A DNA stretch of 64,000 nt from Geminicoccus sp. (GTDB lineage Bacteria; Pseudomonadota; Alphaproteobacteria; UBA7985), in the NCBI GenBank assembly GCA_002708995.1, contig PAPT01000024.1:1-64000 (forward strand), read 5' to 3'. The first letter of the stretch is position 1. Each line of letters starts with the position of its first letter. Shown here one piece after another: positions 43,539-52,526 of the stretch. Made by a program: the position numbers and the translations under genes. Under the pieces are notes generated by a model. It was not told the DNA's origin, did no database searches, and worked only from the letters and a program-made list of their open reading frames with translations.

Positions 43539-44501
43539 ATGATGCGGGCGCTCCTCATCTCCACAGTCAGCCACGCGGTGGTGTTCACGGCCTTTGCCGT
43601 CGAGCTGAACATCCCGCTGTTTACCCTGCCCGAGCCGGACCCGATCGAGGTCGAGATCGTCTTTGAGGAAGAAAAGATCAAGGTCAGCGACACGGCGGTG
43701 ATCGAAGACTTTTCGGACCCCCAGCCGCTGGATGATTCGGATCCTGGACCGGTTGCTGAGCCCGTCGCCGAAGACGTGCCACCCGACCCGCTGTTCCTGC
43801 CCGAGACCACGGAGAATCCTGACCTGCCCGAGGGGCTGGATGAATTCATCGAGCAGGACGCCGTGCCGGAGGCCGATACGCTGCCTGAGTCGGCCAACGA
43901 CCAGTCACCCGATGAGTCAGACTTCGCCGAGGACGACGGCGACGCGCTGGCCGACCTGATCTCCGAAATCACCGATGCTGCTACAGATGAGGCAGCAGAC
44001 GAAGACGATGTCTTTGTTCCGGCCTACCCCAAGCCACGGCCCCGCGCCTTGCCCGTGCACCGGGATCTGGCCGAGGAAGCACGGGAGGCTGAAGCCGCCG
44101 TGGCTGCCGAAGCCGCAGAAGCCGCCGCGCAGGCCGAGGCCAACGAGCAGGCCGCCGCCGATCAGCGCGAGGCCGACGCGCGTCAGCGTGCGGCCGAATT
44201 GCGGTCCTCGGACTACGTTCAGAGCTGCGTCAACGGCGAATGGAACTATCCGCTGTTCATCCGCTATCCACGGGAATGGCAGGTGAGCTTCACCCTCAGT
44301 CTCAACCAGAACGGCGATATTGCAGAGGTCGAGCGCGGTTCCGTGGCGGCGGAGGATGATGCCACCAACGACCAGCTCAGTGCCTTCGTGCAATCGGCCG
44401 AAAGCGCGCTCTACAGCTGCGAGCCCTTCCTCAACCCAACGGGCGCCAGCGGCGAGGCCTTCGAGATCGAGGTTGTCATGCAGCCAAGGTCCACATTTTG
44501 A
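43539..44501 (+). CDS. tolA: Tol-Pal system protein TolA
   Basis: TolA spans the periplasm from the TolQR stator to TolB/Pal. The 320-residue protein has an N-terminal membrane helix with the SxxxH motif (S8, H12) used to contact TolQ, a long acidic, Pro-rich region, and an Ala/Glu-rich helix (EEAREAEAAVAAEAAEAAAQ, about 165-225). The globular C-terminal domain has two cysteines (VQSCVNGEW, YSCEPF) expected to form the conserved disulfide. The acidic middle is unusually rich in Asp/Glu compared with the Lys/Ala-rich E. coli domain II. Position after tolR fixes the assignment. Confidence 0.9.
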   Translation: MMRALLISTVSHAVVFTAFAVELNIPLFTLPEPDPIEVEIVFEEEKIKVSDTAVIEDFSDPQPLDDSDPGPVAEPVAEDVPPDPLFLPETTENPDLPEGLDEFIEQDAVPEADTLPESANDQSPDESDFAEDDGDALADLISEITDAATDEAADEDDVFVPAYPKPRPRALPVHRDLAEEAREAEAAVAAEAAEAAAQAEANEQAAADQREADARQRAAELRSSDYVQSCVNGEWNYPLFIRYPREWQVSFTLSLNQNGDIAEVERGSVAAEDDATNDQLSAFVQSAESALYSCEPFLNPTGASGEAFEIEVVMQPRSTF

Positions 44502-44609
44502 CCGCAAATACGGATCACTGTGACGTGAACGCAACAAGATCGGGAATCCCACGGAGGGGGTTATTCCAGCCCCATTTCCGCCCTAGTGCACCCGTTTTTA
44601 GGCAGGGTT

Positions 44610-45932
44610 ATGCGTAGTGTGTTTCTCATCGCTGTTATTGGCTTGTGCTTTTCTGGCGTGGCGTCGGCCCAATTCCGTGTGGGCGTCACCGGTGGCGAAA
44701 AGGGCTCGATCCCTGTTGCCGTGCTCGAATTGTACGCGGAGCAGAGCGGATCCTCTCAGCATGCCCGCGATCTGACCAAGATCATGCGCCAGAACCTGAG
44801 CAAGTCCGGCGCCTTCGAAGTGGTTGATCCCACGGCCTATCCACAGCAGGCGGCAGACTTCCTCGAAAACCCCGACTGGCGCGTCTGGCGCGAGTCTCCG
44901 GCGCAGGCGCTGGTGGTCGGGTCGGTGTCGGTCAACGAGAGCGACATCGAGGTCAAATATTTTCTCTACCAGCCGCGAAGCAAGCAGCGCCGGGAGGCGC
45001 AGCGCGCGCGCCTGCCGCTCAACCAGTGGCGCGGGCTGGCGCACTTCATCTCTGATCGCATCCACCTCAAGTTTGCCGGGATGGACGGCCACTTCGGCAG
45101 CCAGATCCTGTTCATCGCCGAGGACGGTTCGGCCACGCAGCGGGTCAAGCGGCTGGCGATGATGGATCAGGATGGCCACAACATCCGCTACCTCTCTGAC
45201 GGCCGGAACATCGTTGTGACGCCACGCTTCTCCCCGGACGGGCGCGAAATCACCTACACCGAGATCAGCAATGGCCGGGTTCAGGTCATCCTTAAGCATC
45301 TCGTGACCGGTCAGCAGGAAGTGCTGGAAACCGCGCAGGGAACCTCGACCTTCTCGCCTCGGTTCTCCCCCGACGGCAGGGGAATCGTCTACTCGCTGGC
45401 GCTGAACGGTAACACAGACATCTACTACATGGACCTGCAGACCCGGGGGCGGGAGCGGGTAACCAGGGCGCCGAGCGCCGAGACGTCGCCCTCGATTTCA
45501 CCCGACGGGCGGCTGGTCGCCTTCGAGAGTGACCGCAGCGGCTCGCAGCAGATCTACGTCCTCAACCGGCAGACGGGGCAGGTGCGCCGCATATCGGTGC
45601 AGGACCGCGCCCGCTATGCCACCCCGGTCTGGTCCCCCAACGGTGACTGGATCGCCTTTACCCGGATCAAGGATGGCGAGTTTTCCATCGGCGTGATGCG
45701 GCCTGACGGCACCACCGAGCAGATCCTTGCCACCGGCTACGTGGTCGAGAGCCCGACCTGGTCGCCCAACGGCTCAGCGCTGGCCTTTGCCCGGCAGGAG
45801 CGGCAGACGGGCGACGGCTCGGTGAAGACCCGCATCTACGCGGTCGATGTCTTCAGCCGGCAGGAATGGATGCTGCCGACGACCAGCGAGGCCTCTGATC
45901 CAGCCTGGTCGCCGCGGGTTGCGCGCAACTAA
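44610..45932 (+). CDS. tolB: Tol-Pal system beta-propeller protein TolB
   Basis: TolB is a periplasmic protein that binds Pal and TolA. I choose the ATG at 44610, after GCAGGG, because it gives a proper signal peptide (MRSVFLIAVIGLCFSGVASA, cleavage before QF). A GTG 24 bp upstream is also open. The 440-residue protein has the N-terminal domain (RVGVTGGEKGSIPVAV...IMRQNLSKSGAFEVVD) and a six-bladed propeller with repeated PRFSPDGR and SISPDGRLVAFESDRSG motifs. Length is normal. A 347-bp spacer separates it from pal. Confidence 0.97.
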   Translation: MRSVFLIAVIGLCFSGVASAQFRVGVTGGEKGSIPVAVLELYAEQSGSSQHARDLTKIMRQNLSKSGAFEVVDPTAYPQQAADFLENPDWRVWRESPAQALVVGSVSVNESDIEVKYFLYQPRSKQRREAQRARLPLNQWRGLAHFISDRIHLKFAGMDGHFGSQILFIAEDGSATQRVKRLAMMDQDGHNIRYLSDGRNIVVTPRFSPDGREITYTEISNGRVQVILKHLVTGQQEVLETAQGTSTFSPRFSPDGRGIVYSLALNGNTDIYYMDLQTRGRERVTRAPSAETSPSISPDGRLVAFESDRSGSQQIYVLNRQTGQVRRISVQDRARYATPVWSPNGDWIAFTRIKDGEFSIGVMRPDGTTEQILATGYVVESPTWSPNGSALAFARQERQTGDGSVKTRIYAVDVFSRQEWMLPTTSEASDPAWSPRVARN

Positions 45933-46279
45933 ACCAGTCGGCCGCGCCGTCTCCTGACTTTTCCACAGATACTCGCCGGTGTGGGATAACTCCGCCGAAG
46001 CAGCGTTTTGACTGCAAACTATCCACACTATTAAAACTAGTGGCTTCGCACTTGTTTTCAGCTTTTCCGCCCTGATTCGGCCGAAATCACCGCATAAGGT
46101 GTGTATTTGTTCCCCCTTTGCTTGCAAAAGTGTGGCTCGGAATCATTTTTCTTTGCCTGGCAAAGCACGGTGGTGTAAAACAGCAACAGTCTTAAAGCGG
46201 TGAAAACACCTATTTGATTTTTCGCTTTGAGGCTTGGCTTTCACGGGAGCGCCCGGAGTTTTTTGGAGTTTAGCCGACG
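45933..46279. promoter_or_regulatory. tolB-pal spacer with pal promoter candidate and DnaA-box-like sites
   Basis: No gene is seen in this 347-bp spacer. TTGACT (46008-46013), a 17-bp spacer and TTAAAA (46031-46036) form a possible pal promoter. Two single-mismatch DnaA-box-like 9-mers lie here: TTTTCCACA (45959-45967) and CTATCCACA (46019-46027), the second inside the promoter spacer. A near-inverted TGTGGGATAA (45980-45989) is one base too long. Further on, CTTTGCC-T-GGCAAAG (46151-46165) is a 15-bp palindrome of operator type. Confidence 0.35.
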
Positions 46280-46891
46280 ATGTTGAAACGGACCTTCTTA
46301 GCGATTTTTGCGCCTTTGGTCCTTGTCGCCTGCGACCCTCAGGTTCGCGCGAACGAGCAGGAGCCAGCCGCCAACACGGCTGCCGCTGCTGCGCCGGATC
46401 AGTTTTTCCAGCAGTCGCCTGCGCCCTTGCTCGGGTCTCAGCCCGGTCAGGTGCTTCTGACCGGCAACAATCCCGGTCCGCAGCAGATCCCCGTTGCCAC
46501 CGCCAATGTCTACAGCCCGCCCCAGTTTGCCAGCGGAGCAAGCCAAGTTGGCCTGCGTTCTGACGTGGGTGATCGCGTGTTCTTCACCACCGACAGCGCG
46601 GTTCTCGATCCGCGTGGTGCTGGTGTGGTCGACCAGCTGGCGGCTTGGATGCGGCAGTACCCCTCGACCACCCTTCGCATCGAAGGGCATGCGGACGAGC
46701 GGGGAACCCGTGACTACAACATCGCGCTAGGTGACCAGCGCGCGACGGCCATCCGCAATCGCCTTCTCCAACTTGGCATCGCCTCTGAGCGGCTTTCCAC
46801 GGTTTCATACGGCAAGGAGCGCCCCGTCGCCTCCGGCTCGACCCCGACCGTGTGGGCCCAGAACCGCCGCGCCGTTTTTGTGGTTCTGTGA
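46280..46891 (+). CDS. pal: Peptidoglycan-associated lipoprotein Pal
   Basis: Pal is an outer-membrane lipoprotein that grips peptidoglycan and binds TolB. The 203-residue protein has a lipoprotein signal (LVLVAC, lipidated Cys18), a disordered Ala/Gln/Pro-rich linker, and the OmpA-like domain: VFFTTDSAVLD, LRIEGHADERGTRDYNIALGDQRA (peptidoglycan contacts Asp and Arg) and QNRRAVFVVL at the end. ATG at 46280 follows a distant GGAG. A strong terminator follows 33 bp after the stop, so pal can end its own transcript. Confidence 0.97.
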   Translation: MLKRTFLAIFAPLVLVACDPQVRANEQEPAANTAAAAAPDQFFQQSPAPLLGSQPGQVLLTGNNPGPQQIPVATANVYSPPQFASGASQVGLRSDVGDRVFFTTDSAVLDPRGAGVVDQLAAWMRQYPSTTLRIEGHADERGTRDYNIALGDQRATAIRNRLLQLGIASERLSTVSYGKERPVASGSTPTVWAQNRRAVFVVL

Positions 46892-46924
46892 CCGCCTGAC
46901 AATCAGATCAAAATGCTTTTCCTT

Positions 46925-46953
46925 GGGGGGCTGTTCCGGCCCCCCATTTTTTT
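46925..46953 (+). terminator. Intrinsic terminator after pal
   Basis: GGGGGG (46925-46930) pairs with CCCCCC (46940-46945), extended inward by C-G and T-G around a five-base loop, then A and TTTTTTT (46947-46953). The T run runs into TTGACA (46952-46957), a possible -35 for cpoB, though no matching -10 is clear. Confidence 0.85.
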
Positions 46954-47058
46954 GACACCAATCCTGTATGAGCAGGCCAGTGGTCCGGCGGTGAAAGGTT
47001 CCATCGGCGGCGAAAACCCACTAATCTTATGGTGTATTTGGAGAGGGACAGGACAGGG

Positions 47059-48312
47059 ATGCCTGTATCGGTTTCCGGCGTGCACCGCCTCGCGAAAGGC
47101 GGCGCGCTGGGTTTGGCTTTATTGGGGATGGCCGCAGCGGTGCGGGCGCAGGACGAGGATGCCGGTGCCCAGCTGGCGCTCGAGTTGCGTCAATTGCGCA
47201 GTGAGGTGGACTTTCTCCGCGACCAGCTGGAAACCGGTGACGGCGTTGCCAATGTCCGCTTCGAAAGCCTGCAGGCCCGCATCGACCAGTTGCTCCAATA
47301 TGCCACCGCCGTGAATGAGGAGGCTGACCGCGCGTCGCGATTGGCTGAGTCAGCCCTGCGCAGCACCAGCGAGCTGACCTTCAAGATTGCCTCGCTCGAA
47401 GAAACCATCGCGGCGATGCAGGACCAGATCGACACCCTGAGCGCAGCAGCGCCTGCGGCGGCACCGGAAGAGGTACCGGACACCGCCCCCGCTCCGGTCC
47501 CCGCGTCCGATCCCGTAGCCGTTGACGCTGAGGCTGATCAGGCGGTCGTCGCCCCCGCCCTGCCTAAGGACCGACCCGAGGACGGCATTCCCGCCCATGA
47601 AGCGCTCGCCGGAGACCCCGACTATGTAGAACCCGAGGGCGGGGCTGATACTGAGGCTGCGCGAAAGACCGGAAGCGAAACCGAGACCGAAACCGAGTCT
47701 GAGGCGTCTGGAGCCGAGGTGGCTCAGGCTGACACGCCCGCAGCGGCCGATGACACGGTGGGGTCTGATACAGCCACTCCGCCGGACGAGGGCAGCGAGA
47801 CCGAAACCGTAGACTTCAGCGACACCTTCGGCGCGGCCGCCCCGGCGGTCCCGGCCGTGCGGCCCGAGGCGCCAGCCCACGTGCAGCTGGATGACGATCG
47901 TGCAGCCCTTGCGGCGTCGGCGGAGATCGATGAAGCCACCCGCGAGGCCTTTGAGGCTGCCAGTGACCTGTTCGAAGCCGGAGACTTCAGTGGCGCTTCG
48001 GCTGCCCTGCGGCAAGTGATCGACACCGGCGCGCTGGGTAGTGAGGAGGCCGAAGCCCTCTACATGCTTGGCACCGCCTACCTGCGCGCCAGGGACTATC
48101 CGCTGGCCATTCAGGTGCTGGCGCAGGGCCTGCGCTCGTTCCCGACCTCGAACTTTGCGGCGCGATCGATCCTAAACCTCGCAGATGCGCTGAATGCCAA
48201 CGGGCAGCGGGCCGAGGGCTGCCGCCTGCTGTCCTTCGTCCCGGTCGAGTATCCCCTCGATACCGACGCTATTTCCGATGCCTCCGCGCGATCCGAGCAG
48301 CTTGACTGCTGA
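47059..48312 (+). CDS. cpoB: Tol-Pal associated periplasmic protein CpoB (YbgF)
   Basis: CpoB coordinates peptidoglycan synthesis with outer-membrane constriction together with TolA. I use the ATG at 47059, after GGACAGGG, giving 417 residues; an ATG 30 bp upstream lacks a ribosome-binding site. It has a signal peptide (LGLALLGMAAAVRA before QDED), an N-terminal coiled coil (ELRQLRSEVDFLRDQLETGD, EEADRASRLAESALR), a long acidic linker with repeated Glu-Thr (SETETETESEASG), and a C-terminal TPR region (ASDLFEAGDFSGASAALRQV, ALYMLGTAYLRARDYPLAIQV). The length exceeds E. coli CpoB mostly because of the linker. tilS begins inside its 3' end. Confidence 0.92.
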   Translation: MPVSVSGVHRLAKGGALGLALLGMAAAVRAQDEDAGAQLALELRQLRSEVDFLRDQLETGDGVANVRFESLQARIDQLLQYATAVNEEADRASRLAESALRSTSELTFKIASLEETIAAMQDQIDTLSAAAPAAAPEEVPDTAPAPVPASDPVAVDAEADQAVVAPALPKDRPEDGIPAHEALAGDPDYVEPEGGADTEAARKTGSETETETESEASGAEVAQADTPAAADDTVGSDTATPPDEGSETETVDFSDTFGAAAPAVPAVRPEAPAHVQLDDDRAALAASAEIDEATREAFEAASDLFEAGDFSGASAALRQVIDTGALGSEEAEALYMLGTAYLRARDYPLAIQVLAQGLRSFPTSNFAARSILNLADALNANGQRAEGCRLLSFVPVEYPLDTDAISDASARSEQLDC

Positions 48313-49471
48313 GGCCTTCCGGGCCGCTGTCTCAGCATCACTGCCGCCGCTGGCGCCGGGGACGGCGCTGGGTCTGGCCGTCTCCGGGGGGCCGGACTCG
48401 CTCGCGCTGGCCCACCTGACCGCCGCGGCCTTTCCTGACCTCAGGCTGCGGGTGGCCGTCGTTGACCATGGTCTGCGACCGGACAGTGCTGCGGAAGCCA
48501 TTGCGGTGCGGCAGCGCTTAACGGCCTTTCTCCCCGACGTGGATATCCTGACCTGGAAGCCGCCCTTTGCCGTGACAGCAGGGCGACTGGAGAAGGCTAG
48601 GCTGGCACGGTTCGCCCTGCTGACAGACTGGGCGCGGGCGCAGGGGATCCTGCGGGCCTGGCTGGGGCACCACGCCGATGATCAGGCCGAGACCATCGCC
48701 CTGCGGCGGGCCCGGGGGACGGGCGCGTTCGGCGCGCGCGGGATGGCGCGGCGCCGGGTTGACCCCGACGTGATCTTCGAACGCCCGCTGTTGGACTGGC
48801 CCAAACAAGGGTTGGTCGACTACTGCAGGGCGCAGGGGCTGTCTTTCGTGCTCGACCCGACAAACAGCGATCCACGCACGGGGCGGGGTCTACTGCGGCA
48901 GCAGGCAACTGCCCCCGCGACTGTATCAAGGCCACCGGAGCCGTCCGTTGACCCATCGGTAAGGGCTTCCGCACGGGGGGTCGTCACCGATCCCATGGGC
49001 TATGCCTGGTGCCGGAGCGATGCCCTCGATCAAGCAACACTGTCGGCGGTTACAGCGTGGGTCCGGGGCGGGTTCTACGCTCCTTCAGCCGAGCGGGTTG
49101 CGGCAGCCTGCCGGCGCCTTCAAACCGAGCCAAGGGTGTCCCTGCAGGGCTGTGTAGTCGAGCGCAGGCGGGAGGGCTGGAGCCTCATCACCCGCGAAGC
49201 GAGGGCAGGGCGCAGCCTGCGCCCGCAGCAGGACGTCGACGGCCGCTGGCGGCTGGACGACCGCTGGGCCCTCGCCGGACCGGGAGGCGACTGGACGCTG
49301 GCCGGTCAGGCCGGATTGGCGATCGACCCTACCCGACCCGGGCAGGCACTGGCCGCCGTCCCGCTGCTGCAGGGGCAAGTGCCGGCGTGGGATGGCAAGG
49401 GCTTCGGGTGGGCCGATAACCACGCGGTTTTCGCCCCGCGACGCCCCTTGCTGGCGTGGATCGGAGACTGA
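48278..49471 (+). CDS. tilS: tRNA(Ile)-lysidine synthetase
   Basis: TilS makes lysidine at C34 of tRNA(Ile2), changing it to read AUA. The ATG at 48278 overlaps the cpoB end by 35 bp and gives 397 residues. The N-type ATP pyrophosphatase loop SGGPDSLAL is at 36-44, followed by VVDHGLRPDSAAEA and the catalytic GHHADDQAETIALRRARGTG. The central part after about residue 210 is weakly conserved, including a Pro/Ala/Ser-rich insert (SRPPEPSVDPSVRASARG), and the C-terminal tRNA-recognition domain is recognisable only by position. Overlap with cpoB indicates cotranscription in the Tol-Pal cluster. Confidence 0.9.
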   Translation: MPPRDPSSLTAEAFRAAVSASLPPLAPGTALGLAVSGGPDSLALAHLTAAAFPDLRLRVAVVDHGLRPDSAAEAIAVRQRLTAFLPDVDILTWKPPFAVTAGRLEKARLARFALLTDWARAQGILRAWLGHHADDQAETIALRRARGTGAFGARGMARRRVDPDVIFERPLLDWPKQGLVDYCRAQGLSFVLDPTNSDPRTGRGLLRQQATAPATVSRPPEPSVDPSVRASARGVVTDPMGYAWCRSDALDQATLSAVTAWVRGGFYAPSAERVAAACRRLQTEPRVSLQGCVVERRREGWSLITREARAGRSLRPQQDVDGRWRLDDRWALAGPGGDWTLAGQAGLAIDPTRPGQALAAVPLLQGQVPAWDGKGFGWADNHAVFAPRRPLLAWIGD

Positions 49472-49497
49472 TTCCCCGCGATGAAACGCCACAAGCG

Positions 49498-49525
49498 TTG
49501 CATCCTTCTCCCGGGGTCTTACATT
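49498..49525 (+). promoter_or_regulatory. Candidate ftsH promoter
   Basis: TTGCAT (49498-49503), a 16-bp spacer and TACATT (49520-49525) precede ftsH, with the predicted start near 49532 and an AAGGAACAGG ribosome-binding site just before the ATG at 49564. The -10 hexamer is the same as in the uvrD candidate. Confidence 0.45.
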
Positions 49526-49563
49526 GATTGTCAGGTTATTCGCTCAAGGGCTAAGGAACAGGC

Positions 49564-51501
49564 ATGAATATCGGACGCAATGTCTTGATTTGGTTGGTAA
49601 TTCTGATCGTCGGACTGGTGGTGCTGCAGGGGCTGTTTGGCAACAGCTTGACCAGCAATTCGTCGAAGGTTGCCATTTCGCAGTTCGAAGAACTGGTCGA
49701 TCAGGGCCAGGTGCGCGAGGTTGTGATCGAGGGCTCGACCGCCACCGGCACCACCGTAGCCGGTCGCCGGTTCGCGGCTGAAATCCCGCCCGGCGGGATG
49801 GAATTGTTCCTTTCCAAGCTCGATGACGCCGGTACGACGTACGAGTATTCGCCGCCCAGCGGCTTTGCCTTCGGGCAGCTGTTTGCCTACCTGCTACCGA
49901 TCCTGCTGCTGGTGGGTTTCTGGTTCTTCATGATGCGGCAGATGCAGGGCCGTGGCGGGGGCGGGATGGGCTTCGGCCGGTCCAAGGCCAAGCTGCTGAC
50001 CCAGGACATGCACCGCGCGACCTTCGCCGACGTGGCGGGGGTTGAAGAAGCCAAGGCCGACGTCGAGGAAATCGTCGACTTCCTGCGCGACCCGCAGAAG
50101 TTCCAGCGTCTGGGCGGCAAGATCCCCAAGGGCGTGCTCATGGTAGGTCCGCCGGGCACGGGTAAGACCCTGCTCGCCAAGGCGATCGCAGGCGAGGCGA
50201 ACGTGCCGTTCTTCACCATTTCCGGTTCTGACTTCGTCGAGATGTTCGTCGGTGTCGGTGCCAGCCGTGTGCGCGACATGTTCGAACAGGCACGCAAGAA
50301 CGCCCCCTGTATCATCTTCATCGACGAGATCGATGCTGTCGGCCGCGCCCGCTCCATGGGCATGTCCGGCGGCCACGAAGAACGCGAGCAGACGCTGAAC
50401 CAGCTGCTGGTTGAGATGGACGGCTTCGAGGCCAACGAGGGCATCATCCTGATCGCCGCGACCAACCGTGCCGACATCCTCGATAAGGCGCTGCTGCGTC
50501 CGGGCCGTTTCGACCGTCAGGTGCAGGTCAACCTGCCGGACTCGATCGGTCGTGAGAAGATTCTGGGCATCCACTCCAAGAACGTGCCACTGGGCCCCGA
50601 CGTGGACCTCGCCCGTATCGCTAAAGGCACCCCGACCTTCTCCGGTGCTGACCTCGCCAACCTGGTGAACGAAGCAGCCTTGCTCGCCGCCCGCGCCAAC
50701 AAGCGCGTGGTGACGCAGGAGGACTTCGAGAACGCCAAGGACAAGGTCACCATGGGCCCAGAGCGGCGCTCCGCCGTGCGGACCGAGGAAGAGATCGAGC
50801 TGGTCGCCTACCACGAAGGCGGTCACGCACTGGTCGGCGTCAACGTGCCGCTGCGCGACAAGCTCAACAAGGTGACGATCATTCCGCGCGGCGGGGCGGG
50901 CGGCTATGCCCAGTTCCTGCCCGAGAACGACGCCGCCATGCTCAAGCGCAAGGAGCAGTGGAAGGCTGAACTGGCCATGGCTTACGGCGGCCGCATCGCT
51001 GAGGAGCTGATCTACGGCGTGGACCACGTGACCGCCGGTGCGATTTCGGACATCCAGATGGCGACCCAGCAGGCGCGCGTCATGGTGGAGCGGCTTGGCT
51101 TCTCCGAGCGGCTGGGGCTGCGGGCCTTCGGACCGGATCAGTCCGAAGGTATGTTCGGGTCGATGACCAAAAACTACTCCGACGACTACGCAAAGATCAT
51201 CGACGAAGAAGTCGAGCAGATTCTGAAGACGGCGGAGACCACTGCACGCGAAATCATCAGCGAGAACCTCGAAGGCCTCAAGCGCCTGAAGGAAGCGCTG
51301 ATCGAGTACGAAACCCTGAGCCGGGAAGAGGTTGAGGCCGTCCTGCGCGGTGAGACGCTCGAGCGCGAAAGCCGCCGGGTCGAGCCGACCCGTCATGCCG
51401 ACAGCAGCGAGGCTGAGCCGCCAGCGCCCAAGCCGACGCCCAAGCCAGCGTCGGGGACCTCTGCGCTGCCGGGTATTGGCGGGCCAGCCGCAGACAGCTA
51501 A
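49564..51501 (+). CDS. ftsH: ATP-dependent zinc metalloprotease FtsH
   Basis: FtsH is a membrane-anchored hexameric AAA+ protease that degrades membrane and regulatory proteins. The 645-residue protein has two membrane helices ([19 protein letters not shown] at 7-25 and [19 protein letters not shown] at about 101-119) flanking a periplasmic domain. The cytoplasmic part has Walker [18 protein letters not shown], Walker [13 protein letters not shown], the second region of homology ([20 protein letters not shown]) and the zinc site HEGGH with a later Asp ligand. The Pro-rich tail is variable. ATG at 49564 follows AAGGAACAGG. It is followed by a terminator and then folP. Confidence 0.98.
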   Translation: MNIGRNVLIWLVILIVGLVVLQGLFGNSLTSNSSKVAISQFEELVDQGQVREVVIEGSTATGTTVAGRRFAAEIPPGGMELFLSKLDDAGTTYEYSPPSGFAFGQLFAYLLPILLLVGFWFFMMRQMQGRGGGGMGFGRSKAKLLTQDMHRATFADVAGVEEAKADVEEIVDFLRDPQKFQRLGGKIPKGVLMVGPPGTGKTLLAKAIAGEANVPFFTISGSDFVEMFVGVGASRVRDMFEQARKNAPCIIFIDEIDAVGRARSMGMSGGHEEREQTLNQLLVEMDGFEANEGIILIAATNRADILDKALLRPGRFDRQVQVNLPDSIGREKILGIHSKNVPLGPDVDLARIAKGTPTFSGADLANLVNEAALLAARANKRVVTQEDFENAKDKVTMGPERRSAVRTEEEIELVAYHEGGHALVGVNVPLRDKLNKVTIIPRGGAGGYAQFLPENDAAMLKRKEQWKAELAMAYGGRIAEELIYGVDHVTAGAISDIQMATQQARVMVERLGFSERLGLRAFGPDQSEGMFGSMTKNYSDDYAKIIDEEVEQILKTAETTAREIISENLEGLKRLKEALIEYETLSREEVEAVLRGETLERESRRVEPTRHADSSEAEPPAPKPTPKPASGTSALPGIGGPAADS

Positions 51502-51547
51502 GCAGGCTGCAGCAGACTTTCGTCCCGACGGGACAAGGCGAAATACT

Positions 51548-51582
51548 ACGCCCGGCGACGAACGTTGTCGGGCGTATTTTTT
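51548..51582 (+). terminator. Intrinsic terminator after ftsH
   Basis: ACGCCCGGCGAC (51548-51559) pairs with GTTGTCGGGCGT (51564-51575) through 12 bp including two G-U pairs, loop GAAC, followed by A and a six-T run (51577-51582). It ends about 30 bp before folP. Confidence 0.8.
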
Positions 51583-51615
51583 GGCGACCCGGCTTCGGCG
51601 ACGCGATTTAAATGA

Positions 51616-51644
51616 CAGGGGCAGGGGCAGGGGCAGGGGCAGGG
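51616..51644 (+). repeat. Tandem CAGGGG hexamer repeat at the folP start
   Basis: Four full CAGGGG units and a partial fifth run directly upstream of the folP ATG at 51651. If the alternative ATG at 51612 is used, the repeat encodes Gly-Ala (AGAGAGAG); if the downstream ATG is used, it is the ribosome-binding region, being G-rich. Unit-number changes would keep frame. Confidence 0.7.
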
Positions 51645-51650
51645 CTAAGG

Positions 51651-52496
51651 ATGAGCGAAGATACCTTTCACGTGACACACTGGGCCGGGCTCGACCTTGC
51701 CCGTCCGCAGGTCATGGGCATCCTCAACGTAACCCCCGACAGTTTCAGCGACGGCGGACGCTTCCACCACGTTGATGCGGCGCTGGCGCAGGCCGCAGCG
51801 CTGCGCGCGCAAGGCGCTGCCATCATCGACGTGGGTGGCGAGAGCACCCGCCCGGGCGCCGCACCGGTCTCCGAGGCCGAGGAGATCGACCGCGTGCGAC
51901 CGGTGATCGAGGCCCTGAGCGCAGAAGGGGCGCTGGTTTCCATCGACACCCGCAAGCCGGCGGTCATGGAAGCCGCCGCCGCCGCCGGGGCCGGGATCAT
52001 CAACGACGTCACCGGACTGACCGGCGACCCGCGCTCCTTCGACACGGCCGTCGCGCTGGGGCTGCCCTTGTGCCTGATGCACATGCAGGGTGAGCCGCAG
52101 ACCATGCAGGCCGATCCACAGTACGACGATGCCCCGGCGGAGGTCTTCACCTTCCTTGCCGGGCAGGCGATAGCGCTGATGGAGGCGGGGGTGAGCGCCG
52201 AGAAGATTTGCCTCGATCCGGGTATCGGTTTTGGCAAGACGCTGGAGCATAACCTGCAGATCATGGCGCGACTGGACGAGCTGGTCGACGCCGGCTGGCC
52301 GGTGTTGCTTGGTGCCTCGCGCAAGTCGTTCATCGCCAAGATCACCCCGACGGGGTCGGAAGAGCGGCTGGGCGGGTCACTGGCGGCTGTTCTGGCCGGG
52401 TTCGGAGCCGGGGTCAGCCTGTTCCGCGTTCACGACGTGCAGGAGACCGTGCAGGCGCTCGCGGTCGCTGACGCGATTTCCGAAATCGGGCTTTAA
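51651..52496 (+). CDS. folP: Dihydropteroate synthase
   Basis: FolP joins p-aminobenzoate to the pterin pyrophosphate in folate synthesis, and is the sulfonamide target. I prefer the ATG at 51651 (MSEDTFHVTHWAGLDL, 281 residues); the ATG at 51612 would add a low-complexity AGAGAGAG tail. Conserved loops are present: MGILNVTPDSFSDGG, DVGGESTRPGA, SIDTRKPAVMEAA, INDVTGL, CLDPGIGFGKT, LLGASRKSFIAK and FRVHDV. A CAGGGG tandem repeat sits at the start. It lies after ftsH and its terminator, in the usual ftsH-folP order, but glmM does not follow. Confidence 0.95.
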   Translation: MSEDTFHVTHWAGLDLARPQVMGILNVTPDSFSDGGRFHHVDAALAQAAALRAQGAAIIDVGGESTRPGAAPVSEAEEIDRVRPVIEALSAEGALVSIDTRKPAVMEAAAAAGAGIINDVTGLTGDPRSFDTAVALGLPLCLMHMQGEPQTMQADPQYDDAPAEVFTFLAGQAIALMEAGVSAEKICLDPGIGFGKTLEHNLQIMARLDELVDAGWPVLLGASRKSFIAKITPTGSEERLGGSLAAVLAGFGAGVSLFRVHDVQETVQALAVADAISEIGL

Positions 52497-52526
52497 GTCA
52501 GCGGAGTTAAGCGCCAGCCAGAGGCG

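Noticed and set aside
45959-46027. DnaA-box-like cluster as a replication origin
   Set aside because: Only two imperfect boxes occur, there is no AT-rich unwinding array, and neighbouring genes (tolB, pal) are not origin markers.
46951-46975. TTGACA after the pal terminator as a cpoB promoter
   Set aside because: The -35 is perfect but there is no acceptable -10 at 16-18 bp, so I list it only as a possibility in the terminator entry.
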